This document shows positions 40,984 to 49,429 of a stretch of 64,000 nt of DNA, piece after piece (the first letter of the stretch is position 1; the number at the start of each line of letters is the position of its first letter). The notes beneath the pieces are model-generated. The model was given only the letters and a program-made list of their open reading frames with translations, was not told where the DNA came from and searched no databases. The position numbers were made by a program, and so were the translations under genes. The stretch is taken from contig NZ_PJZH01000008.1 of assembly GCF_002858715.1 (NCBI RefSeq), forward strand, positions 1 to 64,000, in the 5' to 3' direction. This stretch comes from Chimaeribacter coloradensis (lineage in GTDB: Bacteria; Pseudomonadota; Gammaproteobacteria; Enterobacterales; Enterobacteriaceae).

Positions 40984-41295
40984 ATGATCGTCAGAACATG
41001 GCATGGATGTGTACCGCGTCAACATGCAGAGGGCTTTGCCGGGCATCTTCAGAAGACCGGGGTTGATCATGCTGAGCACACACCCGGGAACAGAGGCACC
41101 TTTGTCCGCCGGGAGACGCAGGGCGACTGGGAGCATTTCTTTCTGGCGACTTATTGGGAAGATCTGGACGCCATAAAAGCCTTTGCCGGCGAGCACTATC
41201 AGGTGGCCGTGACTTACCAGGATGACGAGCAATTTGAGCTGCTCTCTGACCCCTATGTCTTCCAGCACAGGGTAGAGGCGATTACCGCGCTGTAA
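40984..41295 (+). CDS. Small antibiotic-biosynthesis-monooxygenase-like (ABM) protein
   Basis: The 103-residue protein has a ferredoxin-like alpha/beta-barrel pattern: VRTWHGCVPRQHAEGFAGHL, RRETQGDWEHFFLATYWEDLDAIKAFAG, and a C-terminal YVFQHRVEAI. This is the shape of ABM/DUF-type dimeric proteins, some of which are cofactor-free monooxygenases. GAGGATAAGAAA before the ATG supports the start. It sits alone just after the downstream iterons. Function not assigned. Confidence 0.7.
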   Translation: MIVRTWHGCVPRQHAEGFAGHLQKTGVDHAEHTPGNRGTFVRRETQGDWEHFFLATYWEDLDAIKAFAGEHYQVAVTYQDDEQFELLSDPYVFQHRVEAITAL

Positions 41296-41553
41296 TGCGG
41301 CACGGGCCGCCTGCGCGCGGCCCCCTCTCCTGCCCCACGCAGCCTGCGCCCCCTTTAAACGGAACTGGCAGCGGCAGCATCCACGCTACCGGGCGAAAGC
41401 CTGCACAATGGCTTGTGCGGTGCTTCAGAACAGGGTGTTTGGCCTCTCTCCGGTACCGTGGATCGGCTGACCGTACAGTAGATTTTTATTGGCGTGGGGG
41501 AATCAGAGCGCCTGCTGGTTAACGCAGAAAGCCATCCTGACAAAATCGCATAA

Positions 41554-41602
41554 GTATGAAATATTCTTTCATACAGAATAAGTATTACTTATTCTGTATG
41601 AA
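41554..41602. repeat. Nested palindromes built from GTATGAA
   Basis: A perfect inverted repeat with 17-base arms and a single centre base spans 41568-41602 (arm TTCATACAGAATAAGTA). A second palindrome, GTATGAAA-TATTC-TTTCATAC, overlaps it at 41554-41574, and further TATGAA copies follow. It lies between the ABM-like gene and a terminator. Possible roles are regulator binding, site-specific recombination or a transcript-end hairpin. Confidence 0.8.
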
Positions 41603-41660
41603 GTATGAATTATGAAGGGTGTGTTGTCGTGGGTTGAGTTGCTTTTAAATGCAAGAAACA

Positions 41661-41701
41661 GAAAGAAAAAGCCCCGAAGAAAATCCGGGGCTTTTTCTTT
41701 C
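41661..41701. terminator. Bidirectional Rho-independent terminator
   Basis: A 16-pair stem (GAAAGAAAAAGCCCCG with its complement) and a 9-base loop has A and T runs on both sides. It ends the hydroxyproline operon on the minus strand, 18 bases after the last stop, and can stop plus-strand transcripts too. Confidence 0.92.
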
Positions 41702-41718
41702 TGACGGGAAAGGCAACG

Positions 41719-42471
41719 TCAGCGGACGTAGTCAGCGCCGGTGATATCGATAGTAGAACCTGTCGCATGGCGGCAGCGGCCGCTGGCGAGAAAAGCGATC
41801 ATCGCCGCGACGTCAGAGGGCGGCGTCACCTCCCGCAGCGGAAGCGCAGCAGTGACCGCCTCTTCGCCCACATTGGCAATGTGCTCTTCTGCCATCGCGG
41901 TGCGCACCCACCCCGGCGCTAAGGCATAGGCCAGGATATTCTGGTGCCCGTAGCCGCGGGCGATCCCTTTTGTCAGCGCCAGCAGCCCGCCTTTGGCGGC
42001 ACCATAGGCGAGGTGTTCCGGGCCGTCCCCGCGGTGGGAGGAGCGGCTGGCCATATTGATGATGATGCCGCCGCCCCGCGTTGAAAAATGGGCAATGGCC
42101 AGGCGGCATAAATCTGCCGGAGCCTTCAGATTGACCTGCAGGTTACTCTCCCAGCCCGCATCCCATGCCGCGGCATCCGCAACCGGGGACGCCGCATAAA
42201 CACCGGCGTTATTCACCAGCACATCGATGTTCCCGGCCTGTTCTGCCGCCTGCTGCCACAGTTGCCCGGCCCCCTCAGGGTGCGATAAATCGCTTTGTAT
42301 CAGCCGCAACCGCTGCGGGTAGCGCGCCAGCAGTTGCTCTGCACTCTGGCGATCGCGGCCGTAATGGCCGATGATGTCGGCCCCTTCCTCATGCAGTGCC
42401 TTGACGATCTCACTGCCGATGCCTTTTGTCGCCCCGGTCACCAGTACCGTTTTTCCTGTTAACGATGTCAT
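41719..42471 (-). CDS. Short-chain dehydrogenase/reductase at the end of the hydroxyproline operon
   Basis: The 250-residue Rossmann enzyme has TGATKGIG, NNAGVYAA, the catalytic Ser in MASRSSHRG, YGAAKGG and the C-terminal GSTIDITGADYVR. The start at 42471 has AAGGAG six to seven bases upstream. It is the last gene before the terminator. A step for it in hydroxyproline breakdown is not obvious; it may process a side intermediate or a related hydroxy/keto acid. Confidence 0.87.
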   Translation of the reverse strand: MTSLTGKTVLVTGATKGIGSEIVKALHEEGADIIGHYGRDRQSAEQLLARYPQRLRLIQSDLSHPEGAGQLWQQAAEQAGNIDVLVNNAGVYAASPVADAAAWDAGWESNLQVNLKAPADLCRLAIAHFSTRGGGIIINMASRSSHRGDGPEHLAYGAAKGGLLALTKGIARGYGHQNILAYALAPGWVRTAMAEEHIANVGEEAVTAALPLREVTPPSDVAAMIAFLASGRCRHATGSTIDITGADYVR

Positions 42472-42546
42472 GCTTCTCTCCTTACGTGATGACACGGCTT
42501 GCGCGCCGGGTTAGGTCTGCATGCAGCAGGGTGCCGATACAGGGGG

Positions 42547-43254
42547 TTACTGCAACTCCATGTCTTTTAGCAGATTGCGCTGCATAAACGTCAGAAAACG
42601 GCTCTGGAACAGCATGGTGTGCTCATGGGCCATCTTGTCGGCCAGCTCAGGATTGCCCGCTTTTATGGCGGCGATTAAGTCATCATGGTCGCGGCCCAGT
42701 TTCGACGGCGCATCCTGGCGGGTCATAAAATCAAATTGCAGATGCTGAATGCGCTGCCCCTCAGAGAGCAGTTTGTCGTAATAGCGCGCCAGATAGTTAT
42801 TGCGGGCCGCCGCCGCGATCGCCAGGTGGAATTCTTTGTTGCGTTCAGTCATCGCGCTGAAATCGCCTTTATAGACCATCTCCATGTAGGCCTCATTGGC
42901 CGCTTCAATCGCGCGGATGTCCTCCTCGTTGCGGTGCATGGCGGCCAGCCGCGTCACGGCGCGCTGGACCAGATCCAGCGCGGTGATGTAGTTGGGGAAC
43001 TCCTCGATCTCAAACGGCGTCACAATGGCGGTGCGGTTAGGCAGGATGGTGACCAGCCCTTCGCTGACCAGCCGCGCCATCGCATCGCGCACCGGCGAAC
43101 GGGACAACCCAAAGGTAGTAGCCAGGGAAATCTCATCGAGCTGCTCACCGTGCTTTAACTGCAATGTCAGGATCTGGCGGCGCAACTCTTCATAGATATA
43201 ACGCCCCCCATGACGACGGCCTGTGCCCTCTTCTTTTTCGTTCTTTTTGCTCAT
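42547..43254 (-). CDS. GntR-family (FadR subgroup) regulator of hydroxyproline genes
   Basis: The 235-residue protein has an N-terminal winged helix (DEISLATTFGLSRSPVRDAMARL, then GLVTILPNRTAIV) and an all-helical FCD ligand domain with the metal-binding-type His/Asp pattern (NKEFHLAIAAAARN, LGRDHDDLIAAI). FCD regulators sense organic acids or amino acids. It lies inside the operon, between the epimerase-like and SDR genes, and probably represses it at the repeats near 51224. Start 43254 is favoured over an upstream ATG at 43287. Confidence 0.88.
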   Translation of the reverse strand: MSKKNEKEEGTGRRHGGRYIYEELRRQILTLQLKHGEQLDEISLATTFGLSRSPVRDAMARLVSEGLVTILPNRTAIVTPFEIEEFPNYITALDLVQRAVTRLAAMHRNEEDIRAIEAANEAYMEMVYKGDFSAMTERNKEFHLAIAAAARNNYLARYYDKLLSEGQRIQHLQFDFMTRQDAPSKLGRDHDDLIAAIKAGNPELADKMAHEHTMLFQSRFLTFMQRNLLKDMELQ

Positions 43255-43305
43255 TTCTCTTTCTCTGGCTGTAGGTCGTGACAGCATGGTAGCGGCGTTA
43301 ACCGG

Positions 43306-44331
43306 TCAGGACAACGCCGGCCCCCAGGTGTCGCTCAGCATAAAGCCCGCGGAGAGCGGGTCGTGGGGATCGACCCCAATCTGCTGGAAGCCGTAGATCC
43401 AGGCCCGGCCGGTGACGCGCGGCAGCACCGCCATTTTATCGCCGACCTGCGTGCGCCCGCGCAGCTCCACCTTAAACTCACCGTTGATGATGGAGCGTGA
43501 CGTCAGCTGGTCACCCAGCGCCAGCTCGCCGCGCGCGTCCAGCACCGACAGGTTGGCGCTGCTGCCGGTGCCGCAGGGCGACCGGTCCACACGCCCCGGC
43601 GGCAAGGTGGTGCAGGTGCGCCAGAGGTTGCCCTCTTCGCGCTGGCGGAACATCACGTAGGCGATCTCATTGATCTGCGGCAGCAGCGGGTGCTGCACCT
43701 GCACCTGCTGATTGATGTAATGCCGGAACTCCACGCCGTAGCCGGCCAATGCGCGCGCATTGTCCGGCTCGATGCGCAGGTTGAGCTGGTCAACATCGAT
43801 CAGCGCATAGTAGACGCCGCCAAAGGCGATATCGGCCTGAATAACGCCAAACCCCGGGATCTCAAACTCCCGCGCCAGGTGCTCAGCGAAGGCCGGCACC
43901 ATATCGAGCGAGACGCTTAAACAGCGCCCATCGGCGCAGTTCGCGACCGCCGTGACCAGCCCGGCGGGCGTATCCAGCACCAGGGTGGTTTCTGGTTCCT
44001 GCATGGCGACCATGCCGGTCTCCAGCAGGGCGGTGACGACGCAGATGCAATTACTGCCTGACATCGGGTGCGCTTTGTCTGCCTGCAACACGATAAAACC
44101 GGCGTGTGCGCCCGGCACGGTCGGCGGAAGCAACAGGTTCACGGACATCTGCAAACAGCCGCGCGGCTCCAGGGTCACCAGGCGGCGCAGGCTGTCATCG
44201 ACCTCGTTGATATAGTTCATTTTGTCGAGCATGGTCGCGCCCGGGATATCGATAACGCCCGAGGTGATGACCTTGCCGATCTCGCCTTCGCAGTGGACAT
44301 CAATCAGCTGTAACGTTTTTTTCCAGCGCAT
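43306..44331 (-). CDS. Proline racemase superfamily: hydroxyproline 2-epimerase or trans-3-hydroxyproline dehydratase
   Basis: The 341-residue protein has the superfamily fold: LIDVHCEGEIGKVITSG at the start, then MSGSNCICV (residues 90-98), and DRSPCGTGSSA near residue 250. In proline racemase and 4-hydroxyproline epimerase two cysteines act as the acid/base pair. Here the first is Ser91 and the second is Cys253. Family members with a Ser/Cys pair have been linked to 4-hydroxyproline epimerase and trans-3-hydroxyproline dehydratase activity. The operon (oxidase, deaminase, semialdehyde dehydrogenase) favours epimerisation of trans-4-hydroxy-L-proline to the cis-D form as the first step. Confidence 0.85.
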   Translation of the reverse strand: MRWKKTLQLIDVHCEGEIGKVITSGVIDIPGATMLDKMNYINEVDDSLRRLVTLEPRGCLQMSVNLLLPPTVPGAHAGFIVLQADKAHPMSGSNCICVVTALLETGMVAMQEPETTLVLDTPAGLVTAVANCADGRCLSVSLDMVPAFAEHLAREFEIPGFGVIQADIAFGGVYYALIDVDQLNLRIEPDNARALAGYGVEFRHYINQQVQVQHPLLPQINEIAYVMFRQREEGNLWRTCTTLPPGRVDRSPCGTGSSANLSVLDARGELALGDQLTSRSIINGEFKVELRGRTQVGDKMAVLPRVTGRAWIYGFQQIGVDPHDPLSAGFMLSDTWGPALS

Positions 44332-44342
44332 CGCATCTTCTC

Positions 44343-45824
44343 TTAATTAAGGTACCAGCCCCAGGGCTCGTCACTGTCGTAACGGGTGATCTGCTTGGTT
44401 TCCAGGTAGTTATTCAGGCCCCACTCCCCCAGCTCGCGGCCGATGCCGCTCTGCTTGTAACCGCCCCAGGGCGCTTCGGTAAAGGTCGGCTGAGAACAGT
44501 TGACCCAGACGATACCCGCCCGCAGTTTACGCGCCACCCGCTCCGCCCGCGCCAGATCCGCGGACATCACCGCCGCCGCCAGGCCAAAGCGCGAACGGTT
44601 CGCTGACGCCACCGCCTCCGCTTCATCCTCAAAAGGCCGGACACAGACCACCGGGCCAAAAATCTCTTCGCGCCAGAGATCGCTCTCTTCGCTCATCTCA
44701 GTGAAGATGGTGGGTTGCAGGAAGTAGCCTTTCTCCAGGCCCGGCGGGCGTTTCCCGCCGCTCAGCAGCGTGGCACCCTGCTCTGCCCCGCGGGCAATGG
44801 CCTGCTTCACTTTCTCATACTGCGCGGCGTTGACCAGCGGGCCGAGCAGCACCCCCGCCTCCATGCCGTTGCCGGGGGTGATGCGTTCCGCCTCTTCTGC
44901 CAGCCGGGCCAGCAAGGCGTCGTAGAGATTACGCTGCACCAGCACGCGGGAGGTGGCGGAACAGACTTCACCCTTATTCCAGAAAATACCGAACAAAATC
45001 CACTCCACCGCTTTCTCTATGTCGCTGTCATCAAAAACGATAAAGGCGGATTTCCCCCCCAGTTCAAGGCTGACGTTCTTAATGTCTGCGGCGGCGGCCT
45101 GCATGATTTTCCGCCCGGTCGGCACGCTGCCGGTAAACGCCAGCTTATCCACATCAGGGTGGGCGGTCAGGGGGGAGCCTGCCTCCGCCCCCAGCCCCGT
45201 AATAATATTTAATACCCCCGGCGGCAGTTCCGCCTCCTGGGCGATCTCGGCCAGTTGCAGTGCGGTGAGGGGAGTCACTTCAGACGGTTTCAGCACCACC
45301 GTGCAGCCTGCCGCCAGGGCGGGCGCGACCTTCCAGGCTGCCATCAGCATCGGGAAGTTCCACGGGATGATCGCCCCGCACACGCCCACCGGCTCTTTGC
45401 GCGCCACCGAGCTGAACCGGTCGTCAGAAAGTGCGACGGCCTGCTCCTGCTGGTCATCCAGCTTTTCCGCCAGCCCGGCATAAAAATCGAAGCAGTAGGC
45501 GGTGTCGCCGATGTCCCAGAGCGCCTCAGGCAGCGGCTTTCCGTTATCACGCACTTCCAGTTCCGCCAGCCTCTGCTGTTTGTCCCGGATCAGGGCGGCA
45601 ATCCGGCGCAGGTAAACGGCCCGCGCCTTGCCGCTTAACTGCGGCCACTCCCCGTCGTCAAACGCCCGGCGGGCGGCCGCAACCGCCAGGTTAACGTCCT
45701 CTTCTGTCGCGGCCGCGACCCGGGCAATCTCGGTTTCACTGGCCGGGTCGACGGTCGCGAAGCTGCCGCCTTTTACCGGCGCAACCCATTGCCCATTGAT
45801 GAAAAGCGAATGGATAGATGTCAT
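44343..45824 (-). CDS. Aldehyde dehydrogenase, probable 2-oxoglutarate semialdehyde dehydrogenase
   Basis: The 493-residue NAD(P)-dependent dehydrogenase has the Asn in IIPWNFPM, the Glu in LELGGKSA and the catalytic Cys in NKGEVCSATSR, with FTGSVPTGR at the cofactor site. By sequence it looks like the betaine-aldehyde dehydrogenase (ALDH9-like) group, ending in ESDEPWGWY-like DSDEPWGWYLN. By context it should oxidise 2-oxoglutarate semialdehyde, the last step of hydroxyproline breakdown. Its stop region lies 12 bases from the epimerase-like gene, and it overlaps the oxidase gene by four bases. Confidence 0.9.
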   Translation of the reverse strand: MTSIHSLFINGQWVAPVKGGSFATVDPASETEIARVAAATEEDVNLAVAAARRAFDDGEWPQLSGKARAVYLRRIAALIRDKQQRLAELEVRDNGKPLPEALWDIGDTAYCFDFYAGLAEKLDDQQEQAVALSDDRFSSVARKEPVGVCGAIIPWNFPMLMAAWKVAPALAAGCTVVLKPSEVTPLTALQLAEIAQEAELPPGVLNIITGLGAEAGSPLTAHPDVDKLAFTGSVPTGRKIMQAAAADIKNVSLELGGKSAFIVFDDSDIEKAVEWILFGIFWNKGEVCSATSRVLVQRNLYDALLARLAEEAERITPGNGMEAGVLLGPLVNAAQYEKVKQAIARGAEQGATLLSGGKRPPGLEKGYFLQPTIFTEMSEESDLWREEIFGPVVCVRPFEDEAEAVASANRSRFGLAAAVMSADLARAERVARKLRAGIVWVNCSQPTFTEAPWGGYKQSGIGRELGEWGLNNYLETKQITRYDSDEPWGWYLN

Positions 45825-47095
45825 GCACGATCTCCTTGCGTAAAGCGGTAAGCGCTGAAAGGCGTCAGATCCTGGGCAGCGGTGCGCTGCCCGGCCAGAT
45901 CCGCAATCAGTCGGCCGGTGGTCGCCCCCAGCGTCAGCCCCAGCTGGCCGTGGCCAAAGGCCATCAGCACATTGTTCAGGCGGCGGGAGCGGTCGATAAC
46001 CGGTTTTGTGTCAGGCAGGAAGGGGCGATGGCCGACGCCGAACTCCTTCTGCGCCAGGTTGAGCTGCGGCAAAAGTCTGCGCGCTTTTTCCAGAATGATT
46101 TCAGCGCGCCGGTAGTTGGGTTTTGCATCCGGGCCGGCGAACTCGATGGTACCGCCGATTTGCAGCCCCCGCGTCATGGGCGTAAAGCAGAAGCCGCCGT
46201 CGGCATAGATCACCGAATGGCGGAATTCCACGTCGGGCTGGGGCAGCAGCGTCTGATAACCGGAGATGCCGGTTAAAGGGATGCGGACACCCAGCTGTTG
46301 GAAGAAGTGGCGCGAGCCGGTGCCCGCGGCGATCACGATGTGGTCCGCTGGCAGCACCCGGCCGTCGCGCAGGGTAACACCGCTTGCCCGCTGATGGGTT
46401 TCCGTCAGGGAGACGGCCCCGGTATCGATGCGCGTGCCGCCCTGGCGGAGGAAGGCCGCGGTCAGGGCGGCGATAAAGCCTTTGGTATCGCTGACGGCGC
46501 ACCAGTCAGGGAACAGCAGGCCGTGGGAGAACTTGCCGGCCAGCGCCGGTTCCAGCGCCGCAATGGCGGCCGCATCCAGCGGCTCGGCGTGGAAGCCCAG
46601 CGCCTCGCGCAGGGCAAAATGCGCGCGCTCTGCCTCCAGCCCGCGCGGGGTGTCAAACACCTCAATCACCGGGCGCTGCCCCAGCAGGGCGTTGCCGGGG
46701 CAGAGTGCCAGCAGCGGGGCGTAATCCTGGTAAACGCCGTGCGTCAGCGTCGCCATCTCCCGCGCGATAGCATCGATACGGCTGTGGCGCGCGTTGGCCA
46801 CAAAACGCAGGAACCACGGCAGCATCGCCGGCAGCGCAGAGGGCCGCAGTGCCAGCGGCCCTTTTTGATCGAGTAACCAGCCCGGAATACGTTTCAGAAT
46901 GCCTGGTTTTGACAGCGGGATAATCTCACTCACCGCCATCTGCCCACAGCTCCATTTGGCGGTGCTCTCCCCCGGCTCGGCCGGGTCAATCAACCAGACC
47001 TGGTGCCCCTCCTTTTGCAGGTAAAGGGCGCAACAGACGCCGACGATACCGCCCCCTACCACCACTGACTTCGGTTTACTCTGCTGTTCAGACAT
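45821..47095 (-). CDS. FAD-dependent D-amino-acid (cis-4-hydroxy-D-proline) dehydrogenase, DadA type
   Basis: The 424-residue flavoprotein of the DAO superfamily starts with the dinucleotide motif VVVGGGIVGVCCALYLQKEG, has IDPAEPGESTAKWSCGQ at the flavin site and closes with FGHGQLGLTLGATTGRLIADL. It resembles DadA-type D-amino-acid dehydrogenases that pass electrons to the respiratory chain. In hydroxyproline pathways this enzyme (HypO/LhpB type) oxidises cis-4-hydroxy-D-proline to pyrroline-4-hydroxy-2-carboxylate, which the neighbouring deaminase uses. The stop overlaps the aldehyde dehydrogenase start by four bases. Confidence 0.9.
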   Translation of the reverse strand: MSEQQSKPKSVVVGGGIVGVCCALYLQKEGHQVWLIDPAEPGESTAKWSCGQMAVSEIIPLSKPGILKRIPGWLLDQKGPLALRPSALPAMLPWFLRFVANARHSRIDAIAREMATLTHGVYQDYAPLLALCPGNALLGQRPVIEVFDTPRGLEAERAHFALREALGFHAEPLDAAAIAALEPALAGKFSHGLLFPDWCAVSDTKGFIAALTAAFLRQGGTRIDTGAVSLTETHQRASGVTLRDGRVLPADHIVIAAGTGSRHFFQQLGVRIPLTGISGYQTLLPQPDVEFRHSVIYADGGFCFTPMTRGLQIGGTIEFAGPDAKPNYRRAEIILEKARRLLPQLNLAQKEFGVGHRPFLPDTKPVIDRSRRLNNVLMAFGHGQLGLTLGATTGRLIADLAGQRTAAQDLTPFSAYRFTQGDRA

Positions 47096-47166
47096 GTTCG
47101 TTACTCAATAAAGGGCTGGTTTAACCCCGGCACCCTCCCTGGCGCCGGTGACATAATGCTCCGGGC

Positions 47167-48045
47167 TTACCCCTGCGACGCCTCAAAAATCCTGCGGAAG
47201 GCGGCTTTCTCTTCGGCGGTCAGCGGCTGCAACGGCATCCGGGCATTGCCCGGCTTAAAGCCCGCCAGCTCACAGCCATACTTCACTTTCTGGATGAATT
47301 TGCCCTCTTCCATGCTCGCCATCACCGGGAACAGGGCGCGCATTACCGCCTGCGCGCCCTGTACGTCCCCGCGGCTGAACTTGCGGTAGAAATCGACAAT
47401 CTGGTCCGGGAAGCAGTTGGCCGGCCCGCAGATCCAGCTGCCGGCGCCCCACATAAAGAAGTCGAGGGCGACATCGTCGGAGCCGCAGGAGAGCTGATAG
47501 TGCTCTTTATAGGTATGGCCGATCTCCACGGCGCGCTGCACGCTGCCGCTGCTCTCTTTAATGCCGATCACGCGCGGGTGATCTTTAAACGCCTCCAGCA
47601 CGCCAAACCCCACCTCGACGTTGGTGCGGATCGGGTAGTTATACAGGACGAGGTTTATATCACTGAATTCATTCAAAATCGCCTGGTAATGGCCGATCAG
47701 CTCCTCCTGCGTCGGCAGGGCGTAATAGGGCGGCGCAATCAGCAGCGTGTTATAACCTGCCTCTACGGTTTGCTTCACCTGCTCCAGCACTTCCCGCGTG
47801 CAGGAGCCGTTCGCCCCGGCGATCAGCGTGCCGCGGTCACCGACCACCGTTTTGACGGTCTTCAGCACCTGGCGGCGCTCCTCATTGGTCAGCGCGTAAT
47901 ATTCGCCGGTTGAGCCGAGCGGCACAAACCCGCTGACCCCCGCGTGCAGCTGGTACTCCAGAATGTCCGCCAGCTGGTCGTGGTCGACCGCGCCTGCGTC
48001 GTTAAACGGGGTCACCAGCGCCGGTAAAATACCTTTCAGTTGCAT
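47167..48045 (-). CDS. DapA-family lyase, probable pyrroline-4-hydroxy-2-carboxylate deaminase
   Basis: The 292-residue TIM barrel has the dihydrodipicolinate synthase/N-acetylneuraminate lyase motifs: FVPLGSTGEYYALTNEERR, the active Tyr in LVLYNYPIRT and the Schiff-base Lys in RVIGIKESSG. It is neither a lysine-synthesis nor a sugar-acid context: it stands next to a D-amino-acid dehydrogenase and a semialdehyde dehydrogenase, as the HypD/LhpC deaminase does. It would form 2-oxoglutarate semialdehyde and ammonia. Start 48045 follows GGAGAG. The function is inferred from context; the family call is firm. Confidence 0.9.
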   Translation of the reverse strand: MQLKGILPALVTPFNDAGAVDHDQLADILEYQLHAGVSGFVPLGSTGEYYALTNEERRQVLKTVKTVVGDRGTLIAGANGSCTREVLEQVKQTVEAGYNTLLIAPPYYALPTQEELIGHYQAILNEFSDINLVLYNYPIRTNVEVGFGVLEAFKDHPRVIGIKESSGSVQRAVEIGHTYKEHYQLSCGSDDVALDFFMWGAGSWICGPANCFPDQIVDFYRKFSRGDVQGAQAVMRALFPVMASMEEGKFIQKVKYGCELAGFKPGNARMPLQPLTAEEKAAFRRIFEASQG

Positions 48046-48070
48046 AGTTGTCTCTCCAGTTAGTCGTGTA

Positions 48071-48736
48071 TCAAAGGGCATAGCGCCGTAACAATCGCGA
48101 CTCGACCACGCCCACCAGGCGCGTTAAGGGGAATGCCACAACGAAGTAGATCACCGCCACCGCCGTGAGGAACTCCACCGGCCGGGCCGTGCTGTTAGAG
48201 ATGTTCTGCCCGACAAACATCAGGTCAGCGACGCCCACCGAGGAGATCAGCGCGCTCTCTTTAAACAGGCTGATGACGTTCGAGAGCAGGGTCGGGATGG
48301 CGCGCAGCAGCGCCTGCGGGAAGATGACATAGACGATCTTGGCGGCAGGCGTCAGGCTCAGGGCGACGCAGGCGTCGTGCTGCTCGCCGGCGATCGACTT
48401 CAGCGAACCGCGGAAGGTTTCGCTGGTGATGGCGGCCATATAGAGCACCAGTGAAATGGTCACACAGAGCCAGGGCGCAATGTTGAGGTGAAACACCACC
48501 GGGAAGCAGAAAAACACCCAGAACAGCTGGATAAGCAGCGGCGTGCCGCGGAAGAACTCGACGTAGAGCGTCATGACCCAGCGCAGGGGCGCGACCGGCG
48601 ACATCCGCAGCAGGCTCACCACAAACCCCGCCAGACTGCCCAGCAGGGCGCAGCTCAGGGTGAAGGCCAGCGTCAGTCCCAGCCCCTGCAACAGCACCTG
48701 CCAGTAAGGGAATACCTGTGAAAAATCAAGCGTCAT
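48071..48736 (-). CDS. Polar amino acid ABC permease (HisM type)
   Basis: The 221-residue inner-membrane protein has about five helices and the polar-amino-acid permease motifs VEFFRGTPLLIQLFW and the EAA loop SLKSIAGEQHDACVALSLTPAAKIVYVIFPQA (read in part). It pairs with the second permease just upstream. Start 48736 (MTLDFSQ) is preferred to the longer frame, which overlaps the neighbour. Confidence 0.92.
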   Translation of the reverse strand: MTLDFSQVFPYWQVLLQGLGLTLAFTLSCALLGSLAGFVVSLLRMSPVAPLRWVMTLYVEFFRGTPLLIQLFWVFFCFPVVFHLNIAPWLCVTISLVLYMAAITSETFRGSLKSIAGEQHDACVALSLTPAAKIVYVIFPQALLRAIPTLLSNVISLFKESALISSVGVADLMFVGQNISNSTARPVEFLTAVAVIYFVVAFPLTRLVGVVESRLLRRYAL

Positions 48737-48746
48737 GATCAGCGCC

Positions 48747-49418
48747 TCAACGTTCAGTGACGGCGTCCTGACGACGCTCAATAAGTGAAACCAACCGGGA
48801 AACCGGCAGCGACAGCGCAAAGTAGATCAGGGCGATCAGGGTGTAGGTCTCCAGCGGGCGGTAGGACTCGGTGGCGATGTTTTTACCGGCATACATCAAA
48901 TCGGAAATTGCCACGATAGCGACCAGCGCACTCTGCTGCAGGATGGAGATGCCGTTGGTCATCAGCACCGGCAGCGCACTGCGGATCGCCTGCGGCAACA
49001 CCACATAGACCGTCTGCTGGACGCGGTTAAGCCCCAGCGCGACGCCGGCATCGTGGTGCTCCCGCGGCACCGCCTGCACACCGGCGCGGTACGCTTCGGC
49101 ATTGAAGGCGGCCAGATTGAGGCCAAGCGCCAGGAACCCCATATAAATGGGATCAACAAACAGGTTAAACAGCATCGGCACGCAGTAATAAAACCAGACG
49201 ATTTGCAACAGCACCGGCGTGCAGCGGAAAAACTCAATAAATAATTTTGTCGGCCAGCGGATAATAGAAAAGGGGCTCATCGCCATCAGGCAGAGAATAA
49301 AGCCGACGGTCAGGCCAAAAATATTGGATAACAGCGCCAGCTCCAGTGTGACTTTTAAGCCATCCCAAAGGGCACCTGAATTTCCCAGCAGGAAATGAAA
49401 GTCAAATTGATAATCCAT
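48747..49418 (-). CDS. Polar amino acid ABC permease (HisQ type)
   Basis: The 223-residue membrane protein shows FIEFFRCTPVLLQIVWFYY and the EAA loop with AVPREHHDAGVALGLN. It forms the pore with the permease encoded 10 bases downstream. In this operon the imported substrate is probably hydroxyproline or a close proline derivative. Confidence 0.92.
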   Translation of the reverse strand: MDYQFDFHFLLGNSGALWDGLKVTLELALLSNIFGLTVGFILCLMAMSPFSIIRWPTKLFIEFFRCTPVLLQIVWFYYCVPMLFNLFVDPIYMGFLALGLNLAAFNAEAYRAGVQAVPREHHDAGVALGLNRVQQTVYVVLPQAIRSALPVLMTNGISILQQSALVAIVAISDLMYAGKNIATESYRPLETYTLIALIYFALSLPVSRLVSLIERRQDAVTER

Positions 49419-49429
49419 AACCGGCCTCG

